Shown: positions 46,302-55,593 of the stretch, in pieces
Layout of the letters: every line of letters begins with the position of its first letter
Numbering within the stretch: the first letter of the stretch is position 1
Assembly (NCBI RefSeq): GCF_004302915.1
Contig: NZ_QQBI01000009.1
Span: 58,696 to 122,695 of the forward strand
DNA length: 64,000 nucleotides
Reading direction: 5' to 3'
DNA from: Komagataeibacter xylinus
GTDB lineage: Bacteria > Pseudomonadota > Alphaproteobacteria > Acetobacterales > Acetobacteraceae
Made by a program: the position numbers and the translations under genes
Notes under the pieces: generated by a model
Databases searched by the model: none
The model's input: the letters and a program-made list of their open reading frames with translations, nothing else
What the model was told of the DNA's origin: nothing

Positions 46302-47138
46302 TTACCCGGCGAGTTTCCGTGAGAGGGGGGAGGCTGCCCGCAGGCGGAGCCTGCGCTGCAGGTAGACCAGGACATAAAAGCCGAACACCGGCAGCCCCAG
46401 CACGTAACGCCGCCACAGCCTGCGCGGCTCGCGCATCAGGCGCACCAGCCATTCCAGCCCCATATTGGCCACCCATCGCGGCGGCCGGCTCACCCGGCCT
46501 GCCGCGTGGTCAACCAGCGCGCCCGCCGTGATGAACACGCCGGTGGGCAGGTGGTCGATATTGTCGCGCAGCCAGATTTCCTGCCGGGGCATGCCCATGG
46601 TCAGCAGGATGATGTCGGGCTTGCTCGCCAGCAGGCGCCCGAGCAGCTGCGTGGACTCGCGCGAGCCGGGGGTGAGGTCAAAAAAACCATGCTGCGTGCC
46701 TGCCGTGCGCACGCCATAGCGGGCAGAGAACGCCTGCGCCGCCGCATCGACCACGCCCGGCCTGCCTCCGATCCAGAACACCGAAGCCTCGGGGCCGAGG
46801 CGCTCGAGCACCGGGCCGATCCATTCCGGCGGCGTGGTGCGCGGCAGGCGGCGCCCGGTCAGCACGCGGGCGGCGAGCTGCACGCCCGCGCCATCGCAGA
46901 ACGCGATATCCGCCCGGCGGAACAGCCCGCGCAGCCACGGATGTTTTTGGGATTCAACCGCCATGTGGGCATTGGCGTTGACGATGGCCATCTTGCGCCC
47001 GCCCTTTACGGCGTCGACCACGCGCGTGACAATTTCAGCGCGCGTGATGTCGAGCAGGGGCAGGCCCATGACATCGACAATGGCATCATCCAGTTTTATT
47101 TCCGTATTCGCGTTCATTTTGAATACACCGTTCATCAT
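46302..47138 (-). CDS. GT26 (WecG/TagA/CpsF) glycosyltransferase, GumM-like
   Basis: 278 aa; ATGs at 47138, 47135 and 47117 are all possible and none has a strong ribosome-binding site. GT26 features: AIVNANAHMAVESQKHP, ADIAFCDGAGVQLAARVLTG, LTMGMPRQEIW and the C-terminal PPRWVANMGLEWLVRLMREP membrane-associating region. By analogy with GumM it adds the second backbone glucose (beta-1,4) to glucosyl-diphosphoprenol. I believe this corresponds to the aceB gene of the acetan pathway but cannot check. Confidence 0.88.
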   Translation of the reverse strand: MMNGVFKMNANTEIKLDDAIVDVMGLPLLDITRAEIVTRVVDAVKGGRKMAIVNANAHMAVESQKHPWLRGLFRRADIAFCDGAGVQLAARVLTGRRLPRTTPPEWIGPVLERLGPEASVFWIGGRPGVVDAAAQAFSARYGVRTAGTQHGFFDLTPGSRESTQLLGRLLASKPDIILLTMGMPRQEIWLRDNIDHLPTGVFITAGALVDHAAGRVSRPPRWVANMGLEWLVRLMREPRRLWRRYVLGLPVFGFYVLVYLQRRLRLRAASPLSRKLAG

Positions 47139-47155
47139 TATTGCAGTTCAGGAAT

Positions 47156-48655
47156 TCAGAACGCATTCCGTGAGAAAATCTCGCGCTTGATGGTCAGGAA
47201 GATGATCTTCATATCCAGCCAGATCGACCAGGCGCGTATGTATTCCAGGTCCAGCACCACGCGGCGGCGCAGATCCTCGCGCGTGACAAGTTCGCCGCGC
47301 GAGCCGTTGATCTGCGCCCACCCGGTAATGCCGGGCTGCACACGGTGGCGGGCCACGTATTCTTCCATCGCCTCATGCAATAGCTGACCGCCCGCGCGGG
47401 TCTGGGGCGCATGCGGGCGGGGACCGACCAGCGACATCTCGCCACGCAGCACGTTGAAAAGCTGGGGCAGCTCATCAATGCTCAGCCGCCGGATCACACG
47501 GCCCACGCGCGTAACACGCGGGTCGGTGCGCGAGGTCTGGCGCGCGGCCCCGCTATCGGCCATGTCGGTATACATGGAGCGGAACTTGAACACGTTGAAA
47601 TAACGGTTATTGAAGCCCTGGCGCGGCTGGCAGAACAGCACCGGCCCACGCGAATCCAGCTTGATGGCCAGCGCCACGAGGGCAAGGACGGGAGCGATCG
47701 CAATCAGGATCAGCACGCTGGCACTCAGGTCGAACGCGCGCTTTTCGAGCATGTCCCACTCGCTCAGGGGGCGGCGCTGCAAGACCGTGAGCGAAAACGG
47801 CCCGAAGCGCTCGACCGGCCAGAAGTGGCAGTCCTCCGTCATGAGCGTGGGCACGACATAAACATCGGCCAGTACGCCGCGCAGCCGCCACAGCACATCC
47901 ATCACATGCTGCTGGCCGCCTTCAGCGGGGGGGAAGCTCATGATGACGGCATCAATGCCATCCTCGCGCCCGCGCTGCACGAGCTCATCAATCGTGCCGT
48001 CAACATTGCTGCCCTGGTCATCAAAGATGCCAACAAGGCGGAACATGCGCTGCATGCGGGTATTGATGCGCGCGGCCATCTGGGTCGCCTCCGCGCCTGA
48101 ACCGATAATCGCCACCTTGCGCGTCAGGCGATGGGCCATCGCCTCCGTATGCAGCACATAAGTGCCGATGATCCGTTCAGCCGCCAGCGCCACCACGACA
48201 AAGACCAGCCACTCGCCGCCCATCCGCATTGCAACGCCCACCGGCCAGGACAGCATGACCAGAATGGCGCAGAATACGATCAGGCCAAACACGACAGGAG
48301 GTGCCAGATAGCGGAGCTGGAAAGAAAGCCGGGTGATATCAGGAATGTCGAGCAATGGCACATTCTTGGGGAACAGGAAGAACGCGCCGCCTGCCATGAC
48401 ATTGGCCAGCAGGAGGGCGCCGGACAGTTCGGGCGTATCAAAAATGCGCTGCCAGGCGATGCAGGCCACCACGGCAAGGCACACGCACATCGTATCTGAC
48501 AGCACCACCACCTGCGACACGACGGGATGGCGATAGGAAAAGCTGCTTTCACCTGCCCGGTGCATCAGGCGCAACCGCGAAGAGATGCCATCGACCCCCG
48601 TTGATAGCGACAGGTCGGATTCACCATTTTCCAAATGCCTGAGTGCCTCGCTCAT
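47156..48655 (-). CDS. Undecaprenyl-phosphate glucose phosphotransferase (GumD/WcaJ-like)
   Basis: 499 aa from the ATG at 48655 with AGGAG about eleven bases upstream. Polyprenol-phosphate hexose-1-phosphate transferase: several N-terminal membrane helices, a CoA-binding-like middle domain (KVAIIGSGAEATQMAARINT) and the catalytic C-terminal domain with KRAFDLSASVLILIA, FKFRSMYTD, RRLSIDELPQLFNVL and SLVGPRPH. It primes the repeat unit by moving glucose-1-phosphate from UDP-glucose to undecaprenyl phosphate. First gene of the long minus-strand assembly operon. Confidence 0.94.
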   Translation of the reverse strand: MSEALRHLENGESDLSLSTGVDGISSRLRLMHRAGESSFSYRHPVVSQVVVLSDTMCVCLAVVACIAWQRIFDTPELSGALLLANVMAGGAFFLFPKNVPLLDIPDITRLSFQLRYLAPPVVFGLIVFCAILVMLSWPVGVAMRMGGEWLVFVVVALAAERIIGTYVLHTEAMAHRLTRKVAIIGSGAEATQMAARINTRMQRMFRLVGIFDDQGSNVDGTIDELVQRGREDGIDAVIMSFPPAEGGQQHVMDVLWRLRGVLADVYVVPTLMTEDCHFWPVERFGPFSLTVLQRRPLSEWDMLEKRAFDLSASVLILIAIAPVLALVALAIKLDSRGPVLFCQPRQGFNNRYFNVFKFRSMYTDMADSGAARQTSRTDPRVTRVGRVIRRLSIDELPQLFNVLRGEMSLVGPRPHAPQTRAGGQLLHEAMEEYVARHRVQPGITGWAQINGSRGELVTREDLRRRVVLDLEYIRAWSIWLDMKIIFLTIKREIFSRNAF

Positions 48656-49007
48656 TTTGAAACATCTCCTGTCAATGCGGGCCGCAGCCTGCCACCGGAT
48701 ACAGCTTCCCTTGCCATTCCCCGCATTACGCAACGCGGGCACCAAACACTCTTCGCCTTTTTATTGTTTTTAAGACTTTCGGGACTCCAGTTCCCGTAGC
48801 GGCATTATTCTGGGTATTTTAGGGCCAAAATATGTCATTGCCACAGTATGGAATCATGATTTAACCGTCACATCTAATTTATTAAAAAATTAACGATTTG
48901 ATGGAACCGTTATTATACCGGAACGAATATTCTACACCCCCGGCATCACCCCTTCCCCAAGGGGCACTCATGGGCATCTGCCCCTGAATGCCCCCATTGC
49001 TGCCACG
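48656..49007. other. AT-rich intergenic region before the assembly operon
   Basis: About 350 bp. The part at 48780-48930 is AT-rich (for example TTATTAAAAAATTAACG) and probably carries the promoter of the priming-transferase operon; I cannot fix -35/-10 boxes. Near 48950-49000, GGGGCA and TGCCCC copies form an inverted repeat after the manC stop, a possible terminator. Confidence 0.5.
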
Positions 49008-50486
49008 TTACTGCCGCCCGTATGTATCCTCGAAGCGAACGATATCGTCCTCCCCAAGGTATGGTCCGGACTGCACCTCGATCAGGGTCAGTGGAATGCG
49101 GCCGGGATTTTCCAGGCGGTGCATACAGCCTAACGGCAGATAGACACTTTCGTTTTCCTGCAACAGCAGATTTTCCGTATCTCGCGTGACCAGCGCCGTG
49201 CCGCTGACCACGACCCAGTGCTCGGCACGGTGGAAATGCTTCTGCAGCGAAAGTTTCTGCCCGGGATAGACCACGATGCGCTTGACCTGAAACCGCTCGC
49301 CCTGAATCAGCCCCTCGTAAAAACCCCAGGGCCGGTAACAGCGATTGTGAATTTCGGCTTCCGTCCGGCTCGCCTTTTTCAGCTGGGCCACAAGGGCCGA
49401 AACGTCCTGCGCGTAATCACGATGGATGGCGAGCACCGCATCGGTCGTGACAACCAGCACGATATCGGTTAGCCCCGCCACCGCCGTCAGCATGCCCTCG
49501 CTGCGCACGTAGCAGTTATGGGACTGCTCGAGCACCACGTCGCCCACGACCACGTTGCCGCCTGCATCCTTGTCGCCCAGTTCCCACAGCGCATTCCAGT
49601 TCCCCACATCCGACCAGCCAAGATCGGCGGGAATGACCAGCGCGCGGTCGGTGCGTTCCATCACGGCATAATCAATGCTGACGCTCGGGCAGCGCAGGAA
49701 GGCTTCCTCATCAAGCCGGCAGAAGGTCAGGTCATGCTGGCTGCGGTCCAGGGCCGTGCGCACGTTTTCAAGCACCGCGGGCTCGTGCCGGGCCAGTTCG
49801 GCCAGCATGACCGAGGCAGGAGCCACGAACATGCCCGAATTCCACACATACCCCCCCTCGCGCAGCATTTCGGTCGCGCGCAGGTGATCCGGTTTTTCAA
49901 TGAACCGTGTCACGCGGTACACGCCCTCATCAGGGCGGTCGGGGTGCACCGGCGCACCGGTGCGGATATAGCCATAGCCTGTCTCGGCCACGTCGGGCTT
50001 CATGCCGAAGGTGACGATATAGCCTTCACGCGCTACCTTCGCCGCTTTTTCCAGCACGGGGGCCAGGCGCTCGGGGTAGCGGAAGGCGGCATCGGCGGCC
50101 ATGATCCACAGCAGGGTTTCGGGGTCATCCTGTGCGGCCATGAGGGCGGCGGCGGCAATGGCGGCCGCCGTGTTGCGCACGGCAGGCTCAAGGATGATGC
50201 GGCCGTTCTCGCAGCCATTCTCGCGCAGCTGTTCAGCCACGAGAAAGCGATGCGCCTGATTGCACACCACGATGGGCGGCGCAAAGGCCTCGCCCGTGGC
50301 GCGTTGCAGGGTTTCACCGATCATGGTCTGATTCGAGGCCAGCGCCCAGAACTGCTTGGGGTGGCTGGCGCGCGAGACCGGCCACAGCCGCGTGCCCGTG
50401 CCACCCGAGAGCACGATGGGCGTGATGGGCGGCAAGGGGGTTTCAGGCCTGGGTACGGTTACATCCGTCGCTGTCATAAACGTCAT
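49008..50486 (-). CDS. manC: Mannose-1-phosphate guanylyltransferase / mannose-6-phosphate isomerase
   Basis: 492 aa bifunctional type II enzyme. N-terminal nucleotidyltransferase: PIVLSGGTGTRLWPVSRASH (about 24-43) and PKQFW. The middle has FIEKPDHLRA and VWNSGMFVAPASVM. The C-terminal cupin isomerase half contains RPWGFYEGLIQGERFQVKRI and QKHFHRAEHWVVVSGTA. It makes GDP-mannose for AceA. The usual PADH segment is read as AADA in LLWIMAADAAFRYPE; the metal-binding Asp is kept. It diverges from ugd over a 310-bp region. Confidence 0.95.
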   Translation of the reverse strand: MTFMTATDVTVPRPETPLPPITPIVLSGGTGTRLWPVSRASHPKQFWALASNQTMIGETLQRATGEAFAPPIVVCNQAHRFLVAEQLRENGCENGRIILEPAVRNTAAAIAAAALMAAQDDPETLLWIMAADAAFRYPERLAPVLEKAAKVAREGYIVTFGMKPDVAETGYGYIRTGAPVHPDRPDEGVYRVTRFIEKPDHLRATEMLREGGYVWNSGMFVAPASVMLAELARHEPAVLENVRTALDRSQHDLTFCRLDEEAFLRCPSVSIDYAVMERTDRALVIPADLGWSDVGNWNALWELGDKDAGGNVVVGDVVLEQSHNCYVRSEGMLTAVAGLTDIVLVVTTDAVLAIHRDYAQDVSALVAQLKKASRTEAEIHNRCYRPWGFYEGLIQGERFQVKRIVVYPGQKLSLQKHFHRAEHWVVVSGTALVTRDTENLLLQENESVYLPLGCMHRLENPGRIPLTLIEVQSGPYLGEDDIVRFEDTYGRQ

Positions 50487-50796
50487 GGATCGTGTCTCCG
50501 TCCTGCGGGTTTCATGTCACACCAGCCCGCGGCCCCCGGTTGCGGGTGGCACAGGCACTGAGAGAAGGCGAACATTCGTGTGGTGAACGCACTAAGCCAG
50601 AATTTTTTTGTCAAGAATGTGGTGTGCAAACATATTTTTGTCGTGTTCATGCCCTTGTGTGTCACTGGCATGAAATATTCGGCACGCCGGAACCGACATG
50701 CCTTATTACTTTTTCATTGTTTCAAGCTGATTTGAAAAACGCTACACGCGGACCTGCGCATGAAGGCAGGTTCACAGACAGACCAGGGAGGTCCAG
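50487..50796. other. Divergent promoter region between manC and ugd
   Basis: About 310 bp, AT-rich in the centre. A perfect TTGACA is seen on the minus strand at 50609-50614, pointing to manC, without a good -10 at the right distance. The ugd leader ends in GGGAGG six bases before its GTG. No operator-like palindrome was found. Confidence 0.45.
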
Positions 50797-52140
50797 GTGC
50801 GAATTGCTATGATCGGTGGAGGCTACGTGGGGTTGGTCTCCGGTACATGTTTTGCAGAGTTCGGCACGGATGTTGCCATTGTTGAAACCAACCCCGACCG
50901 TCTGGCCGCCTTGCGTGAGGGGCGGATCCCGATTTACGAACCCGGCCTCGACCGCCTGGTGGCGGAAAACGTGGAGGCGGGACGCCTGACGTTTGGCGAT
51001 GACATCGCCGCTGCCGTAAAGGGTGCTGATGCCGTATTCGTGGCCGTGGGCACGCCCTCGCGCCGGGGCGATGGCCAGGCCGATACGAGTTACGTCTATG
51101 CCGCGGTCGAGCAGGTCGCGCGCGTGGCCGAGGGTTATACGCTGATCGTGACCAAATCGACCGTGCCGGTAGGCACCGGGCGCGAGATTGCCAAGATCGT
51201 GCACGCGACGCGACCGGACCTTGATTTCGATGTGGCGTCGAATCCCGAGTTCCTGCGCGAGGGCAACGCCATTGTCGATTTCATGAAGCCTGACCGGGTC
51301 ATTATCGGCACCGACCAGTCAAAGCCGGGCGGCACGGAGCGCGCGCAGAACATCCTGCGCAAGCTCTACCGCCCGCTCTACCTGCTTGAGCGCCCCATTG
51401 TCTTTACCGGACTGGAAACGGCGGAGCTGATCAAATACGCCGCCAACTCCTTCCTGGCCATGAAGATCACCTTCATCAACGAGATCTCCGACCTGTGCGA
51501 GAAGGTGGGGGCTGATGTGAATGATGTCGCCCGCTCCATCGGGCTTGACGGGCGCATTGGCAAGAAGTTCCTCCACCCCAGCCCCGGCTTTGGTGGCTCG
51601 TGCTTCCCCAAGGATACGCGCGCGCTGACCGCCATCGGGCGCAACGCGGGCTCGCCCGTGCGGCTGATCGAGACGACGGTTGCCGTCAATGAACAGCGCA
51701 TGAAGGCCATGGGCGAGCGCGTGATCGCACTGGCGGGCGGTGATGTGAAGGGCCTGACGATTGGCGTGCTCGGCCTGACCTTCAAGCCCGAGACCGATGA
51801 CATGCGCGAGGCGGCCTCGATTGTCGTGCTTGACCAGCTTGACAAGGGGGGCGCCAAAATCCGCGCCTTCGACCCTGCGGGCATGGAAACCGCGTGCCCC
51901 GTGCTGCCCCAGGCCGTGACCTACTGCAAGGATGCGCTTGATGCCGCCACGGGGGCGGATATTCTCGTGGTGCTGACCGAGTGGAATGAATTCCGCTCAC
52001 TCTCCCCCGAGAAGCTCAAGGCCCGCATGACAGGCCGCAAGATTGCTGACCTGCGTAACATCTGGGATCCCGAGAGCCTGAAGGAAGCGGGCTTCGATTA
52101 CATCTCGCTCGGGCGGCCGGACATGGTGCACACCGCCTGA
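50797..52140 (+). CDS. ugd: UDP-glucose 6-dehydrogenase
   Basis: 447 aa, GTG start with GGGAGG in front. It oxidises UDP-glucose to UDP-glucuronate with two NAD+. Seen: Rossmann motif IAMIGGGYVGLVSGTCFAEFG, VAVGTPSRRGDG, TKSTVPVGTG, KYAANSFLAMKITFINEI, catalytic Cys in GFGGSCFPKDTRAL and the C-terminal LTFKPETDDMREA. It supplies glucuronate for the GumK-like transferase. It ends in a strong hairpin. Confidence 0.97.
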   Translation: MRIAMIGGGYVGLVSGTCFAEFGTDVAIVETNPDRLAALREGRIPIYEPGLDRLVAENVEAGRLTFGDDIAAAVKGADAVFVAVGTPSRRGDGQADTSYVYAAVEQVARVAEGYTLIVTKSTVPVGTGREIAKIVHATRPDLDFDVASNPEFLREGNAIVDFMKPDRVIIGTDQSKPGGTERAQNILRKLYRPLYLLERPIVFTGLETAELIKYAANSFLAMKITFINEISDLCEKVGADVNDVARSIGLDGRIGKKFLHPSPGFGGSCFPKDTRALTAIGRNAGSPVRLIETTVAVNEQRMKAMGERVIALAGGDVKGLTIGVLGLTFKPETDDMREAASIVVLDQLDKGGAKIRAFDPAGMETACPVLPQAVTYCKDALDAATGADILVVLTEWNEFRSLSPEKLKARMTGRKIADLRNIWDPESLKEAGFDYISLGRPDMVHTA

Positions 52141-52146
52141 AACACA

Positions 52147-52180
52147 ATCCGGGCCATGCAGGTGCCTGCATGGCCCGGAT
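52147..52180 (+). terminator. Perfect 16-bp hairpin after ugd
   Basis: ATCCGGGCCATGCAGG (52147-52162) pairs without mismatch with CCTGCATGGCCCGGAT (52165-52180), loop TG, six bases after the ugd stop. No T-run follows on the plus strand. It separates ugd from the convergent glycosyltransferase operon. Confidence 0.55.
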
Positions 52181-52193
52181 CAGGCGAAATCAA

Positions 52194-52240
52194 CAAAAAA
52201 ACCAAGCAAGGAACGCACGCCCTGCCTGAAACTCCTTGAT
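52194..52240 (-). terminator. Possible terminator of the glycosyltransferase operon
   Basis: On the minus strand, just past the stop at 52245, CAAGGA (52233-52238) pairs with TCCTTG (52207-52212), followed by CTTGG and seven T. The stem is short with a large loop. Confidence 0.45.
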
Positions 52241-52244
52241 GATT

Positions 52245-53210
52245 TCACGAATGGCAGAGGCGACGCCGCAGGGCCACGCCAACCTGGCGCATCATGGCAG
52301 GCAGGAAGGCCGGGCGGTCCATGATGCGCCGCATGATCGCCCCCACCGCGCCCGCGCGCAGGGCGACCGAGACGAAGTGTGAGTCATCAAGCCGCTGCAA
52401 CCCCTCGGCACGCTGGCGCAGCAGGTCGACAAGCACGGGATCAGTGCTGATGCGCGGGTCACGCGCCAGCGCCAGCGCCATGTCGCGCATGTCACGATAG
52501 GCGATGACGGTGCGCGACATGCCGGAGGCCCGGCCGCTCACGCTGCCCTGGCGCTGGGTGTAAAGATAGGTGGGCTGGTCGATCAGGCACAGCCGCCCGC
52601 CCGCCAGCAGGAACGAGACCACCAGCAGGAAGTCCTCCCCATGCCGCACCTGCGGGTCGTAGCGCAGGCCATGCGCCTCGAGGAACGCACGCCGGAACAT
52701 CGGCTTGAGCAGGCCCCAGTCAAAACCGGTGCCGCCTGAACGGTTATGGCGCACGTAATCACGCAGGTTTATGGTCTGGAGCGGCACCTGCCCTGCCCCC
52801 ATTGCCCGGCCCGTCACCTGGCCTGCCATGGCATCGTAATAGCCCAGGTCATCGGCCACGGCATCACAGTCATCATGTGCCGCGCGCGCCATGAGCACTT
52901 CAAGCCGGTTGGGCGCAAAGGCGTCATCGCCATCAAGAAAGGCGACCCAGTCCCCCTTCGCCACGGCCAGGCCGGTATTACGCGCGACCGACGGACCACC
53001 ATTGGCAGGGGTGGACACGACACGGATGATGTCATGCGCGCGCGCCACCCGGCGCAGCAGGTCGGGCGTGCTGTCGGTGGAGCAGTCATCCACCACCACG
53101 ATTTCAAGCGGCGGCTGCGTCTGCTCAAGCGCCGAATTGACGGCCCGCATGATGAAATCCTGCGCATTATACGCCGTGATGACCAGGGTGACGGACATGG
53201 GAGCGGTCAT
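52245..53210 (-). CDS. GT2 glycosyltransferase of the acetan side chain
   Basis: 321 aa GT-A family 2 (inverting). N-terminal MSVTLVITAYNAQDFIMRAV, VVVDDCSTDSTPDLL and metal-binding FLDGDDAF; SVARNTGLAVAKGDWVAFLD. It lies last in a four-gene minus-strand unit (GumK-like, GT2, GT4, GT2). Acetan needs two inverting transfers here, beta-glucose and alpha-L-rhamnose; this gene and the GT2 at 54409-55551 are the candidates (aceP/aceR in the literature). I cannot tell which is which. Confidence 0.88.
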   Translation of the reverse strand: MTAPMSVTLVITAYNAQDFIMRAVNSALEQTQPPLEIVVVDDCSTDSTPDLLRRVARAHDIIRVVSTPANGGPSVARNTGLAVAKGDWVAFLDGDDAFAPNRLEVLMARAAHDDCDAVADDLGYYDAMAGQVTGRAMGAGQVPLQTINLRDYVRHNRSGGTGFDWGLLKPMFRRAFLEAHGLRYDPQVRHGEDFLLVVSFLLAGGRLCLIDQPTYLYTQRQGSVSGRASGMSRTVIAYRDMRDMALALARDPRISTDPVLVDLLRQRAEGLQRLDDSHFVSVALRAGAVGAIMRRIMDRPAFLPAMMRQVGVALRRRLCHS

Positions 53211-54412
53211 GAGGTGCGTCCTGTCATGCTATCGTAAATCTTCTCGAGCATGCCTGCCCAGTAGGACAGGTCATGGTGCTTCGCCACGAAAGCGGGCCCT
53301 GCTTCCGACATGCGCGTGGCAAGCGCATCATCACGCAGCAGCCGGATCAGGTAGGCGCTCAGCGCCGCGACATCGCCCTCGGCAAAGGCGAAGCCGGTCC
53401 TGCCATGCTCGATGCCCTCGGTGGCGCCACCACGGGCGGATGTGACCACCGGCACGCCGCAGGCCTGGGCCTCGAGCAGGACAAGGCCCATGCCCTCGGC
53501 ATCGCCATTGGCCGCCGTGACGCTGGGCAGGCAAAACACCCGCGCCTGCGCCAGAAGCGGCTGCATCTGCGCTGCGGAATAGCGGCCATTGAACGTAATG
53601 CCCCCGATATCGGCCGCAAGGCCCGCCAGCATGTCGCGCTCCGGCCCGTCGCCTGCAATGAGCAGGCGGGCATCGGGCACCTGCGCGCGCACGCTACGAA
53701 AGGCCTCGATCAGGTAGCGGCAGCCCTTTTTCTCGACCAGTCGGCCCGCGAACAGGATGACCGGCGCACGCTCGGCCACGGGCGGCCCGGCAGGGTGAAA
53801 GCGCGCAAGGTCGATGCCGATGGGGCAGACATGAATGCGCTGTTCGGGCAGCCCCGCACGGATCGCCGCCTCGCGGATGCTATGCGACACCGCGACGTAA
53901 TTGACCTGCCTGATACTGGCCAGGTGCTTGAGCCTGCGCGGATAGGCCCGCCAGCGCTGCCCGCCGCCGCCGCGCGCGAACCACTCCATGCGGGTGGTAA
54001 TGTCCGATCCATGCAGGGTGACCAGCAACGGCACGCCCAGCGCATGCGCAAGCGGCCACGCCTCCACACCATCAAAGCCGAAATGGGCATGCACCAGCCG
54101 GGGCGCGAAGCCGCGGGCAAGGTTCAGCATGCCCGGCACGGGGCGTTCGAGCATGCGGGCGGCCATGCCGGTCAGGCGTTGCACGAACGTGGGCGGCCCG
54201 TCATGCAGCGCGCGCACGTCCATGCCATCAAGCGGCAGCTGGCCTATGGTGCGCTCGCCCAGCAGCACGGGCCGCCAGCGCCGCAGGCCACGCGCCTGGT
54301 CGCGCACGAATGTCTCGGACAGGGGCAGGATCTGGGTACGGTAGATCGCAACCGTCGGTGCGGTTGCATCCGCCATGACCGACCCCGCACCTGTCCCGGC
54401 CATACCGTTCAT
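53207..54412 (-). CDS. GT4 glycosyltransferase of the acetan side chain
   Basis: 401 aa from the ATG at 54412, which overlaps the upstream stop (ATGA). Family 4, GT-B: VHAHFGFDGVEAWPLAHALG, TLHGSDITTRMEW, VILFAGRLVEKKGCRYLIEA and retaining motif EGMGLVLLEAQACGVP (E-x7-E). A retaining enzyme fits the single alpha-linked glucose of the acetan side chain after glucuronate (probably aceQ). The stop overlaps the next GT2 start. Confidence 0.88.
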   Translation of the reverse strand: MNGMAGTGAGSVMADATAPTVAIYRTQILPLSETFVRDQARGLRRWRPVLLGERTIGQLPLDGMDVRALHDGPPTFVQRLTGMAARMLERPVPGMLNLARGFAPRLVHAHFGFDGVEAWPLAHALGVPLLVTLHGSDITTRMEWFARGGGGQRWRAYPRRLKHLASIRQVNYVAVSHSIREAAIRAGLPEQRIHVCPIGIDLARFHPAGPPVAERAPVILFAGRLVEKKGCRYLIEAFRSVRAQVPDARLLIAGDGPERDMLAGLAADIGGITFNGRYSAAQMQPLLAQARVFCLPSVTAANGDAEGMGLVLLEAQACGVPVVTSARGGATEGIEHGRTGFAFAEGDVAALSAYLIRLLRDDALATRMSEAGPAFVAKHHDLSYWAGMLEKIYDSMTGRTS

Positions 54413-55551
54413 GCCGCCACGGCCTCGCCGGGGGCGGGACAGGCCTGGCCGCGATGGCACGCGCGGTCCGTGCGGGAGGATTCATGGCCAAAGCGGCGCA
54501 CGAGCGGGGCGAGCAGCACGCCAAGCACCGCATCCTTCTGCATGGCGCGGGGGCCGAAGGTCCAGAACGAGCGCTCGCTATAGCCCCCCGCGCGCACCAG
54601 CCGCACGAAGGCGGCAATACGGCGCGGCAGGCTGGCGGAACACACCTCGGCGCGCGCGGTGTAAAGTGGCTCAAGCGCCCCCCACACCCTTGCCGCGGTG
54701 CGCGCACGCATGCGCAGGCTTTCAGGCCATGAGGGGGTCAGGGCCAGATCGGCAAACAGGTTGCTGTCCTGCACCGTCATGCGCGCAAGGTAGCGGTAGG
54801 TATCGGCCCGGTCTTCCAGCCGGTAGCGCCAGCGGTCAAGAAAGGTGGGCTGCGTGCGCTTGCCCGAGCCCACCGTGTTGCCCCCGTGCAGGCGGTATTC
54901 GGTCAGTTCCTCATCAATATAGGCAATCGAGCCCACGCCTGACGCCACAAGGAAATAGAACAGGTCATGCCCCATTTCCTTGCCGGGATTGTAATGGTCG
55001 CGCATGCGCGGCCACAGGGCGCCGGCGGGCTTGAGCACGGCGCGGAAGGTCTGCATGTACCCGTAGGAAAAGCTCCACGGCTGCAGGGTCAGCGCCCGGG
55101 CCACGGGCGGCATGGGGGGCGTGGCATAGAAGGTGGAGATGGACCTGCGGTTTTCATCGACAAGACGCGCGTTGTGATAGACCATCATCACATCGGGGTC
55201 CCTGACAAAGACCTCGCGCACGCGCGCGAGATTGTCGGGCTTCCAGTAATCATCCTGGTCACAGAACGAGATCAGGTCGCCCGTGCTCAGCGTGACCGCA
55301 TGCATGAAATTGCCCTTGTAGCCCAGCCGCGTGGCATTGCGGTGCACCTGCACGGGAAAAGGCGCGTTACGGGCAAAATCGGCCACGATGTCGAGCGTTG
55401 CATCGGTCGAGCCATCATCGGTCACGATCAGCTCGGCAGGCAGGCAGGTCTGCGCTGCCAGGCTGTCAAGCTGTTCGCGGATATGGCTGGCGCCATTATA
55501 GGTGGCCATGACAACGGAAATACGGGGACCGGGATCACCTGCCTCACTCAT
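54409..55551 (-). CDS. GT2 glycosyltransferase of the acetan side chain
   Basis: 380 aa GT-A family 2 (inverting). RISVVMATYNGASHIREQLD, ELIVTDDGSTDATLDIV and metal-binding SFCDQDDYWKPDNL. The layout with QDDYWKP resembles rhamnosyltransferase-type GT2 enzymes, a slight hint that this is the terminal L-rhamnose transferase, with the other GT2 adding beta-glucose. It overlaps the GT4 gene by four bases. Confidence 0.88.
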   Translation of the reverse strand: MSEAGDPGPRISVVMATYNGASHIREQLDSLAAQTCLPAELIVTDDGSTDATLDIVADFARNAPFPVQVHRNATRLGYKGNFMHAVTLSTGDLISFCDQDDYWKPDNLARVREVFVRDPDVMMVYHNARLVDENRRSISTFYATPPMPPVARALTLQPWSFSYGYMQTFRAVLKPAGALWPRMRDHYNPGKEMGHDLFYFLVASGVGSIAYIDEELTEYRLHGGNTVGSGKRTQPTFLDRWRYRLEDRADTYRYLARMTVQDSNLFADLALTPSWPESLRMRARTAARVWGALEPLYTARAEVCSASLPRRIAAFVRLVRAGGYSERSFWTFGPRAMQKDAVLGVLLAPLVRRFGHESSRTDRACHRGQACPAPGEAVAA

Positions 55552-55593
55552 GTTCTCGCTCTTTCCTGTGCTTGTGCAGGGGTCAGCCTGCGC

